Of a stretch of DNA of 21,061 bases, positions 8,872 to 16,010 are shown piece by piece. The stretch spans positions 1 to 21,061 of the forward strand of contig CAAHFI010484181.1 of assembly GCA_900893395.1 (NCBI GenBank). Reading direction: 5' to 3'. The number at the start of each line of letters is the position of its first letter. Within the stretch, counting starts at the first letter, position 1. The notes beneath the pieces were generated by a model. The model was not told where the DNA came from. It saw only the letters and a list, made by a program, of their open reading frames with translations, and did no database searches. Position numbers and translations under genes: made by a program. Source of the DNA: Euglena gracilis (Eukaryota; Euglenozoa; Euglenophyceae; Euglenales; Euglenaceae).

Positions 8872-9963
8872 GTGACATGGCTGACGTCCAAATTCAAGAA
8901 GCAATATACTTACCACAACAACGTTTTACCTCTCCCCCACGCATGCCGCCTGCCCGGAACAGGGAGGTTGGTATGCAATCACAATACGCAATGGAGGCCG
9001 AAGAGCCATACGACGAACAATACACTGACGAAATGGCCGAAGAGCCTTATGACGAGTATACAACGGCAGAACCTGAGCCGGAGTATACTATGGAAACACA
9101 CGAACAGCCACAACTCGTGCAACCTCAACATCAACCACCACAACCTGTACAATCTCAAACCCAACCACCACAACTTGTACAATATAAACCGCAACCACCG
9201 ACAACCCCCGCCGGACCCGCTGCCGGAACCGACAGCGATACGGGTTGTCGGGGAACACCCCCTGCGTCCCGTCGAGGACAATATTCACTACGAACAAGTG
9301 CAACAATCTGGAGACTCCGCTTTTACAACTCAAGGCGAACAATACCTTCCCCTCGACAAAATTTACGAACTTGGGTCCCTCTTGGGAACCATCAACGTAA
9401 AAGGAGTGATAGTGGATGCAGTGGGACCAAACTCCAAAGCTTTGGGTATTCCAACCTGGGCACTACCCGAAGTTTTGCGTGTGAGTGCACCACCACATAC
9501 ACCTGGTCCACTGGAACAAGTCGCTTCGGCGTCGAACCTTGTGCCGCCAGTAGCTCAACCTACTCCGGCACCACAAATAACACCGGTACAAGCAGTTTCG
9601 ACTGCAACAATCAACTTCCACTCAACCTGCCGCATCTGCAGCAGGTTCAAACCAACCTGTACCTATACAAAGAACAGGACCGCCTGCTCAAGCCGCGCAG
9701 TTGGCACGTGCAAAAGCACCCACACAATCCACAATTCATGTACGAGCAGGAATTGTTACGACCTGTTACACCCTCCACAACCTGTTACGACCGCTCCACA
9801 ACCTACACCTTCACAACCGGCTTCGGCTGGACAGACACAACCACCTGTTGAACCGGGACAACCTTTCTCGGGTCAACCTAGGTTTGAGTCGCCAGCACAA
9901 CGCGCCACCTACAAGGTAAGCTCTACAACTTTTGACAGCCCCGACAAAACCTTACAAAGTTGA
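8872..9963 (+). pseudogene. Copy 1 segment: long Pro/Gln/Thr-rich disordered stretch
   Basis: About 1.1 kb with long open stretches in two overlapping frames, both low-complexity. One frame shows repeated AEEPYDE words and an acidic start, then a QPPQLVQ-type repeat; the other is rich in Thr, Pro, Asn and Gln. Around 9370-9500 one frame gives a more ordered segment (LPLDKIYELGSLLGTINVKGVIVDAVGPNSKALGIPTWALPEVLRVSAPPHTPG, here quoted only as its key ends: LPLDKIYEL and VSAPPHTPG). Copy 2 contains a similar LGVSAPV segment after APHTPGEF, a possible shared motif. No known domain recognised. Confidence 0.4.
9103..9200 (+). repeat. Degenerate tandem repeat of about 30 bp encoding QPPQLVQ-type units
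   Basis: Three successive units share the pattern CAACCACCACAAC-x-TGTACAAT or a close variant and encode PQLVQPQHQ, PPQPVQSQTQ and PPQLVQYKPQ. As in the 8380-8517 array, the period is a multiple of three. It forms the core of the Pro/Gln-rich part of copy 1. Confidence 0.75.
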
Positions 9964-10041
9964 CGCGCGCAAACGTCCGCGTGGAGCGGAGTTTGCAACC
10001 CCACCACAAACACGTCCAACGCCGACACACAACGTCGTCGT

Positions 10042-10365
10042 TTGGACGACGCACCACAAAGCGCGCAGGCGCAACGGGGTCGTAAGGAAAGCGATGACCT
10101 GCCGATCCCGGCCAACATACAACGATCTTTATACGAAATATATCACCAACTGCGTCCAGACAAGCCCTCTGACAACATCGCTGGACTCTACACGGCTACG
10201 GCTGGTGTAACAGTTACAATGTGGAGAAAAACACGAGCATACCGAAAAGACGTTGCATACCGTTGGAATGAACAAGAGCGCGAAGCCGCAGAAAGGCCAG
10301 AGAGGCAAAGGAAAGAGCAAAGGTTCACAACCGGGTTACGACATGGACGTACAATTCATGATTGA
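10042..10365 (+). pseudogene. Copy 1 segment: basic, probably helical region
   Basis: This 107-codon open stretch contains PANIQRSLYEIYHQLRPDK, then SDNIAGLYTATAGVTVTMW and a strongly charged tail, YRWNEQEREAAERPERQRKEQR. The first part suggests amphipathic helices; the Arg/Glu-rich end suggests a coiled coil or a single charged helix. I do not recognise the domain, and the matching part of copy 2 would lie outside the window. Confidence 0.45.
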
Positions 10366-10402
10366 CCATCTATTCTGGATCTAAGACGGATGTGATACAA
10401 TT

Positions 10403-10800
10403 ATGCACGAGTACTACGAGGAACAACACCCTTGGGTTGTTGCTCCTGAAGTACATCACCACATGGTCAAACTCTACAAGGAAGAAGCACGTGGCTTTTC
10501 TTCGACGGTAGAATTTCCTGTTACGAAAGCCAGGATGGCATCGAAAAACTGCCAGGTTTCTGGCAACTACTTTTCTGGCTGGGATTCCGTTGCTTGAACT
10601 TCGGTTCATTTGCAATGCCCGCCAGCAAAGCACACTACTTGCCACATCCAAAGCTACAATACGGATTGGAATCATCCCTTGACGCACTGAAGACAACGTT
10701 CGACAATATCCGAGAAATCGAACCACAAGGCATACAATGGGAAGTATTCCCACTTCCAAAGGATATACAATTGGTGACACAAGAAATGTTCTGGTTATAA
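10403..10800 (+). pseudogene. Copy 1 segment: poorly preserved, unassigned
   Basis: Two short open stretches lie here. The clearer one at 10594-10800 gives a Leu/Phe-rich translation including PHPKLQYGLESSLDALKTTF, IREIEPQGIQWEVFPLPKD and VTQEMFWL. The pattern suggests a folded alpha/beta segment leading into the Trp-rich block that starts at 10844. No family could be assigned. Confidence 0.35.
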
Positions 10801-10843
10801 TTACCAAATTTTCCTCAACGAACACTATGGCCCACACTTCCAA

Positions 10844-11674
10844 GTGGTCAGAATCGACCTGACATACCCACCAAAATTCGTGCTTTGGTGCACCCACTGC
10901 CACCACAAGTTCCCCGTGGACTTCTGGGGGTTTTGCGTGCGCGGTCGGACAACCGACCGCCCAAACGCACAAACATCGCAGCCCCAGCAACGCGAATGGG
11001 CGGAGGCACAACAACAACGAAGACTACTCGGACACATCTGCCACAATCCCCTCGAAGTTAGGGAAATCGGATACGCCAGACTGAACCACCGACAAATGTT
11101 TCTGCACATGCAGACCTTCCAATGGAGAGCATGGGTATGTTATGCTGTGGAAATCTACAATTTACTCAACCCGAAACAACCACTCCCACAAGATTACCTC
11201 CCTCTTCGACCTGACTGGGACGAAGAAGGAAAATTGAAGTACATCAAACGCCTGTTTGGCGAAACCCTCCGAATAGTGGACGTTGCCCCATTTTTCAAGG
11301 GAAAACATACAAATAATTATGGGTTAGCCATCCCGATACTGGACTGGCTTCCTCGCGGTTCGGGAGGAAACAGATTTGTCGGATGGCAAAACTTCCGCCT
11401 GCGACCACGTGTAAAACTTCCTGAACCCCAGCCGACGGAACCCGAAGCAGCGCAGTCTGCAGTTGAACAACTTCCAACGGCTGCATTATCTACAAATACA
11501 AAAACCAAAGCAGCAGCGAAGCCTGCAAACAAACGTTCGGAAGAACGTTTGCCACAGCCCCCACCTACACCTACAATGTCTGTGGAACACACTCACGTGC
11601 ACTCTTCAGACTCTTCGTCCGTTTCCTCTTCTGGGTCATCCAGCAATGAGGAAGTGGGAAGGGACAGACGATGA
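10844..11674 (+). pseudogene. Copy 1 segment: C-x2-C and Trp-rich block shared with copy 2, then Ser-rich tail
   Basis: An open stretch of 276 codons. Residues 11-31 contain KFVLWCTHCHHKF and FWGFC, a C-x2-C-H-H cluster with a later Cys that may bind zinc. Residues 80-180 are Trp- and Leu-rich (FQWRAWVCYAVEIYNLL, LRPDWDEEGKLKYIKRLFGETL, LAIPILDWLP). The part from LRPDW at 11204 to about 11390 matches copy 2 (LRPSW, LEEHLRRQFGGTL, RMPILACVQEF) on the minus strand at about 20983-20740. The end, residues 195-276, is disordered and Ser-rich with SSDSSSVSSSGSSS. Function unknown. Confidence 0.55.
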
Positions 11675-12293
11675 ACACAGTACACGCTCCGTCTCCTGCG
11701 CATCCGCGGACTCTGAACGCGGAGAAGGAAGCGGACAACATGCTCTAAGGGGCGAAGCGCCAGCTACAATGCCTGCCCAGGCAAGACCACAAACACCATT
11801 ACCAGACATGGAACCTGACGTACCTACTGAACTTCCAGTGGCCGAAGTGCCTGCAGACTCCACAGTGGCCGCAGTGCCATCACAAGAACAGGTTCCAATA
11901 ACCCCCGCACCTGCGGCAGGTGTAAGAGACATCACCGACGAAGAAATGGAAGCACTACGTGCTGAACGTGAGCAAGTCAGACGTGTTTTCCCATTCGGCG
12001 TTAACAGCCGTAGAAATCCAGACCCAGACGACTTCATACTTATACCACCACAAGTCGGACGCGCTGCAGAACGCTTCCTCGGAAGTGTCCGCAGTGGCGT
12101 TTCATTGATGGTTGCAATGGTGCGATCGAGGTCTTCATCCTCAACGCGAAGTCCCCGTGACACGGGACTTGGCAAGCAGCCTACACAAGAAGCTCCGGCT
12201 TCAACCTCTACACTGGCAGCAGACGCGGCCAGTTCTACTCCTGATGTCCAAACATCCGAAGCGGTGACAACAACTGAATCGACTACGGTCTAA
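11636..12293 (+). pseudogene. Copy 1 segment: acidic/Pro-rich linker with a short hydrophobic block
   Basis: Low-complexity Pro, Ala, Glu and Thr residues surround a short ordered part: DEEMEALRAEREQVRRVFPFG, NPDPDDFILIPPQVG, then AAERFLGSVRSGVSLMVAMV. The last piece resembles GGRVLGAVVTGITSVAAAL in copy 2 (minus strand, about 20205-20140), in the same order relative to the downstream zinc domain. The similarity is short and alone would not be convincing. The region between 12294 and 12605 is Pro/Thr-rich with no good open stretch. Confidence 0.45.
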
Positions 12294-12602
12294 CAAACGC
12301 CATCACATGACACAACACCCGTAGTGGTACACACACCTGAACAGGTGGTACCGACGGCTCCTGACGTACCACCTAGTACCACACCAACTTCCAAATAAGC
12401 TCCAAAGTCGCCTGCAGAACGCCCCCTTCCGCCACAGCGGAAAGAGAAAGGCAATAAGCCCAAGGCTAAACCACAGCGTGCAGAACCATGCAAACCTGCT
12501 GAACGACACAACGAGCCAAAACCACCTCCACCTGGGAGTGGTAGTAAATAAGGAAAGCGGGCGAAGACCCCAGCTGCTACCACACCAGCTCCAACGTGTA
12601 CC

Positions 12603-12631
12603 GAAGTGACCGGGAAAAGCCGGGTCACTTC
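12603..12631. repeat. Compact GC-rich hairpin in copy 1
   Basis: GAAGTGACC at 12603-12611 and GGTCACTTC at 12623-12631 are perfect 9-bp reverse complements. The 11 bases between them (GGGAAAAGCCG) can extend the stem with further G-C pairs around an A-rich loop. It lies about 75 bases upstream of the conserved C-terminal domain. Confidence 0.65.
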
Positions 12632-12699
12632 TACCCTTCGAGGTAAAACACGACGAGATACAACGTCTCTGACCTCACAAGAAGACAACATGCCGGTTG

Positions 12700-13666
12700 A
12701 CGATAATGCCGCACTTTGGCAAGAGGACATTATGTCCAACCTGCCGAGCGTCAAAGAACGCACTGCTATGATACAAGCGGCGCGCGAACGCGGAGTTCTG
12801 TTGAAAAAGTGATTGAACCACTCTTCTTCAACGAACGGAAGTACAACTACTATGTTCGCCAAATTTGGCGATCATACAATGCGAAGTCACCAAGAGTGTT
12901 TGCCCAATACCTTGGGGAAACTTTCCTGTTTGACAATAGGCCGAATGGCCAAACAACCTGGCTCTGTACTGTTTGTCACAACATCCGTAACAGCATGCCA
13001 GCTGTGCATCTCTGTTATGCAGACAACAAACGAAAAAAACTTTCACCACAATGAATTCGTTCCAAACACAGCCTCCCTGATTTGCGGTGATTGTCTCCTT
13101 GCCTGGACAAAACTGAACAACTTCCGGTGGTCGGAAGAAGACAGAGACCGTGACGTACCACTTTTCTGTGTCATTTGCCTACGGGCAGAGATATGGTTGC
13201 CAGCGGATGGCGGAAATCTCAAGATCGTACCCGGAAACGAGGACGTTTTGGAAGATTTCCTGAATTTATACAAAACAAAACGACAAATGTACCAACACAA
13301 AAGCTTCAAGAAGGCGGATGCTTTTGATCGCGGCGGAATCGCCTTTGACTTCCAAACTGATTCCGGCGGAATCAGATTTGCTGTGGAATAAACAAAAGGG
13401 CGATTGCCCCTACTCTTCAATGATGACGACTGGAAACACGTCATTTACCCACTGTTTACAAAGCCTTCAACAGTTTCTGAAACCACACAACGATGGTTAC
13501 TCCCTGAGTACCCACCGGAACGACATGGATACGAACATTATTCAGAATGGGTTAGCTCCATTCTGAAAACCCATATATCCTGATGTGCCTGTGCATCCCG
13601 CGTGCACAACGTTCATTTCAACGCTTTGACTGGAATGCAAGAATGCAAGAATCCAAGATGGAACTA
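12700..13666 (+). pseudogene. Copy 1 C-terminal domain: Cys/His-rich domain shared with copy 2
   Basis: This region aligns with copy 2 over its whole length in conserved order: AALWQEDIM with AQLWTQDIL; RVFAQYLGE with RVLAQYFGE; LCTVCHNIR with TCTLCHHVR; FHHNEFVPN with FHHRAYVPN; LICGDCLLAW with LVCGKCLNAW; DRDVPLFCVIC with DRDIPALCINC; and finally NVHFNALTGM and PRWNY with DVNFKQTPGM and PRMNY. Four metal-ligand-like pairs lie at 12965-13178, with spacing identical to copy 2. The natural protein end is probably near 13666, because copy 2 ends three residues after the matching MNY. Broken in several places. Confidence 0.7.
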
Positions 13667-14147
13667 CTAAATATGGCCTGCAACTTTCCCGAGAGTTTTG
13701 TGGGAAAATTTGCAGATTTACCTCCTCAAGCGAGCTGAAACGCTCAAAACAGAACTTACAAAGGAAATCCAAGAAGTAAGAAAGTTCGGTTATCCCCTGG
13801 ATTAACATGGATAGTCCTGACAAGGATTCCCTGGACATACGTCCAACCGAAATGACCTTGGTACAAGACCCACACATGGGTGAGTACACCAAGGAAACCC
13901 ACAAACGTTGACGGTTTCCTGTATCGTACAATGGGCGTATTCCCACAAAATCAGCGAAGTCTCGAGCGCGAATACGCATTTCATCATCGCATTCAACGGC
14001 GTTTCAAGACAAAATGGTGAAATCGACTTAAGTTCGGTCGATAACACGTTGATCGCGAAGGTTCAAGCCCACAAAGACAGTACGGTGTCAAGTAAGAAGA
14101 CGCACAAAGCACAGCATGCGCGCCAGAATTCTTTTGCGCTTTGTGCT
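13667..14147 (+). other. Unassigned sequence between copy 1 and the inverted repeat
   Basis: No recognised gene. A stretch ending at the TAA at 13803-13805 gives a helical, charged translation (LLKRAETLKTELTKEIQEVRKFGYPLD) that might be an additional C-terminal tail of copy 1 or a separate remnant. An ATG in strong context follows at 13807, but it opens only 35 codons. The remainder to 14147 is short-framed. Near 14104 and 14136 the words GCACAAAGCAC and GCGCTTTGTGC form an imperfect inverted pair. Confidence 0.35.
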
Positions 14148-14463
14148 CCAAACAAGGTAACTGTAATTAGGAACCAGACCTCGGTACCCTGGTACTGTCT
14201 CCCTGAACCTGGGACTGTGCCTGGCATCCCTACTGGCCTGGTCCAGAAGGGCAATCGGGCAGAGCCCTGGGAGGAGGATGTGTACCAGGAAGCCATTCTG
14301 CCATGGCGCTGTGTACCAGATACAATGGGCTACGGCCTACAATCTGGCTACGGCCGGGCCGTACACAGTGGCATGGTTAAACCATAAGACAAAGAGAGAA
14401 TGTCAGAACTAGCAAAATCTTAGCGAAAGTAACTGGTTCCTAATTCAAGGTTACAGGGTTTGG
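14148..14463. repeat. Inverted-repeat-bounded segment, possible MITE
   Basis: AATTAGGAACCAG at 14165-14177 is the exact reverse complement of CTGGTTCCTAATT at 14433-14445. Similarity continues outward imperfectly: CCAAAC at 14148-14153 pairs with GTTTGG at 14458-14463, and GTAAC is shared between them, giving about 30-bp inverted ends around 255 bases. The interior has no good coding potential; it is rich in CTGG and CTACGGCC words. This layout fits a small non-autonomous DNA transposon, but no clear target-site duplication was found: CAAGGTWACWG appears beside both 13-bp cores, but that word is near-palindromic and part of the extended arms. Confidence 0.5.
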
Positions 14464-14759
14464 TGCTTTGCAATTATGTTTTAGAATTATGAGGGCGAAG
14501 TCCCATTGGAATAGAAGTTTTATATCTTTCTTTTACAAAGCTCGACAGAGCAAAAGTCATTTTCATATAAGCGACTGCGGTCCTACCAACTCTCTTTGCC
14601 TTTGTTCCTTGCAATCAAAAGGGGAAAGAGAAACATATTTTAATGTACTCCCCCCACGGGCTTTTCGGGAGGAAAGCATAAGTAGAAAAGCCGGGGTGGG
14701 ACGTACACTGTCCCCCCTCTTCATACCACTCCCCAAAGAATGTACATGACGTTGATATC
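14464..14759 (+). other. LINE leader region with stem-loops
   Basis: There is no coding signal. The segment holds two stem-loops upstream of the ATG at 14760. Stem 1 pairs TCTCTTTGCCTTTG at 14591-14604 with CAAAAGGGGAAAGAGA at 14616-14631, with one mismatch and small bulges. Stem 2 pairs 14644-14666 with 14685-14707. CATATAAG near 14564 is TATA-like, but too weak an isolated hint to call a promoter. The true 5' end of the LINE is not defined; the first 130 bases may belong to flanking DNA. Confidence 0.5.
14644..14707. repeat. 23-bp imperfect stem-loop in the LINE leader
   Basis: The arms at 14644-14666 and 14685-14707 are reverse complements at 18 of 23 positions by direct comparison. They end in TGTAC/GTACA at the base and GGCTTTTC/GAAAAGCC beside an 18-base loop. 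The stem lies about 50 bases upstream of the LINE start codon. Structured 5' leaders are known in LINEs, including self-cleaving HDV-like ribozymes and internal promoters; I cannot tell whether this is one of them. Confidence 0.65.
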
Positions 14760-14771
14760 ATGGACGTCATG
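14745..14771. repeat. Perfect 8-bp inverted repeat enclosing the LINE start codon
   Basis: CATGACGT at 14745-14752 and ACGTCATG at 14764-14771 are perfect reverse complements with an 11-base spacer. The spacer carries the ATG at 14760, and the second arm carries the in-frame ATG at 14769. The arms contain TGACGT and ACGTCA, the half-site words of cAMP-response-type elements. The repeat could act as a hairpin over the start codon or as paired factor-binding sites, or it could be chance. Confidence 0.55.
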
Positions 14772-15305
14772 GCCCTGTTACGTCTCACAAGACCAGTTTT
14801 TTCAATTGACCGTCACATTCGGAGGGCAAGACGGACAGCGCAAATACGACCAAACCTTCAACGACGTGACATATGCCACGACGACCCTGTGATTGCTGAG
14901 CGGCCCACACATCAAGAAGTCACACTTTGTGGCGACGTTAAACTCGAACCAGGGCCTGTTCCTTGGATAACCATGGTTGAAGGCCACCTATCCCCACGGT
15001 CCATCATCCTGCCCATTTTCCAACGACCCAAACACCCACCACTTTGCCTCAGTGGTGACATTGAAGAAAACCCAGGGCCGGACGATGACTCAATCCTTCT
15101 GGAAAGGGGACAACAGGTGCAATCACATCTGGATTTTCCAAGTAGCAGTGCATCTTCTGATCTGACGCCGGATACACACCTTTGCTTGAATGTGTGCCCC
15201 TTCTTTCCTGCCTGCCCGTTTCAGACGGCGGAAAACAAGACAATGAAGCATCATGTGGACCGCATCCACGTGTCTAGAGGACAAATCCCTGACAGATTTG
15301 GATGA
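14760..15305 (+). CDS. LINE ORF start: two 2A-like motifs and a C2H2 zinc finger
   Basis: An open stretch of 181 codons. Both ATG 14760 and ATG 14769 have A or G at -3 and G at +4, so either is a good start. Residues 1-35 are basic (RRARRTAQIR). A 2A-like motif, GDVKLEPGP, lies at residues 58-66; a second, closer to consensus, GDIEENPGP, at 99-107. A finger follows at residues 146-170: C146-x5-C152-x12-H165-x4-H170, with another Cys at 142. The 2A-like peptides would make the ribosome skip a peptide bond, separating a short leader from the rest; the finger would bind DNA or RNA, as in R2-type LINEs. The stop at 15303-15305 truncates it before the RT. It was probably once continuous with the downstream RT. 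Confidence 0.75.
   Translation: MDVMALLRLTRPVFSIDRHIRRARRTAQIRPNLQRRDICHDDPVIAERPTHQEVTLCGDVKLEPGPVPWITMVEGHLSPRSIILPIFQRPKHPPLCLSGDIEENPGPDDDSILLERGQQVQSHLDFPSSSASSDLTPDTHLCLNVCPFFPACPFQTAENKTMKHHVDRIHVSRGQIPDRFG
14931..14957 (+). other. 2A-like motif 1 (divergent)
   Basis: Encodes GDVKLEPGP, preceded by Leu-Cys. The 2A consensus is D-(V/I)-E-x-N-P-G-P. Here Asp, Val and the final Pro-Gly-Pro are kept, but the Glu is Lys and the Asn before PGP is Glu. The Asn is important for ribosome skipping in tested 2A peptides, so this copy is probably inactive or weak in its present form. Similar GDVKLNPGP-type motifs are known in LINE leaders, which supports common descent. Confidence 0.7.
15054..15080 (+). 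other. 2A-like motif 2 (matches consensus)
   Basis: Encodes GDIEENPGP, with the full D-I-E-x-N-P-G-P consensus and an upstream PPLCLS segment like the hydrophobic and Cys-containing lead-in seen in other 2A peptides. Ribosome skipping would occur between the final Gly and Pro, giving a 106-residue leader and a protein starting with Pro before the zinc finger. It is translated in frame with the ATG at 14760. By motif alone this is one of the most secure assignments in the window; activity is not proven. Confidence 0.88.
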
Positions 15306-16010
15306 TGTTCCTGAGTGTGTGGGTATGTGTCACCTGCATGCGACTTTTTCCGACGGGATCAGCCTGCAAATCCTCCACTTGTCAGTCAGCCACCCCTTTA
15401 GATAATCCCTATCAATGGACGCCACCAGCAATATGCCACGTTCCCGCTGTTGTTGATTCCCATTTAACCCTAGGCAGCCCCGTTACACGATCCATCTCTC
15501 TCTGAACAGCCGCAAGCAGTCCCGTTGCAGCAAAAATCTCTCTCCGACCAGCAATGCACCCACCAGATTCTGCAACTGCTCATGGCAAAACACAGCACCC
15601 TCCGGTTCATCCCGCAGCAAGTCCTGCCGGCCGTGACAGCTTCCCTCGCCAGTTTGTTCAAGCAGTTCGACGGCTTACCAAACACTTAAAACCTCTTGAG
15701 ACTGTTGAAACGGGCCCCAGCCGTACTGCCTCGTCCACCCAGAGGAGGGAAAACATGTGAAGTACGTAACACAAAGACGATCATTTCCGCTTCAATTTCA
15801 TTTCTGGAGACTTCATCCGACCAGTTCAAACTTTCTGACGACGACACAAGAATGGACAGAAAATCACAACGTCTGCAAAAAAAAAACCGCCGCACTGACC
15901 AGACCAGGCAGTCAGTGTTTCGGGCCATTGAAGACGGGAGCACTAACGGTTGCGGCTAGGCAATTGCTCTCCACGGGAGTGCATGACTCTGTGACCCCAG
16001 TGTACAAGCA
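15306..16010 (+). pseudogene. LINE linker between zinc finger and RT, decayed
   Basis: Coding signal is weak and scattered across frames. In 15757-16017 one frame gives QRRSFPLQFHFWRLHPTSS, AALTRPGSQCFGPLKTGAL and VAARQLLSTGVHDSVTP. The last piece resembles the segment before the RT in related LINEs, where a Leu-x-x-Gly-hydrophobic strand precedes an ALxxLHP motif. The frame changes near 16000 into one reading PSVQAALKRLHPQDTND. A run of ten A bases lies near 15877. Length is compatible with the usual finger-RT linker. Confidence 0.5.

Larger units (their letters stand above)
7926..13666 (+). pseudogene. Large Gln/Pro-rich protein of unknown family, copy 1, broken
   Basis: I do not recognise this family. 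Coding signal runs almost continuously for about 5.7 kb. It begins at an ATG in good context (AAGATGG at 7923-7929) and ends near 13666, where similarity to copy 2 on the minus strand also ends. The order is: Gly/Pro/Gln-rich start; 27-bp tandem repeat; a short folded-looking segment; a long Pro/Gln/Thr-rich stretch; a basic helical segment; a segment with a C-x2-C pair and Trp-rich helices; another disordered stretch; and a C-terminal Cys/His-rich domain. It is broken in several places and is treated here as a fossil. Two diverged copies within 5 kb of each other suggest it is carried by a mobile element, possibly as a gag-like or accessory protein, but that is an inference. Confidence 0.6.

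Noticed and set aside
13019-13035. A-rich heptamer in copy 1 as a programmed frameshift site
   Set aside because: Homopolymer A runs are common here, copy 2 has no comparable site at the matching position, and the gene is broken anyway.
14153-14456. 11-bp target-site duplication (CAAGGTWACWG) beside the 13-bp inverted ends
   Set aside because: The word is nearly palindromic and lies within the longer imperfect inverted arms, so it is better explained as part of the inverted repeat than as a duplication.
14563-14570. TATA box (CATATAAG) for the LINE
   Set aside because: A single short AT-rich match about 190 bases before the start codon, with no other promoter landmark; LINE promoters are usually internal and often lack TATA boxes.
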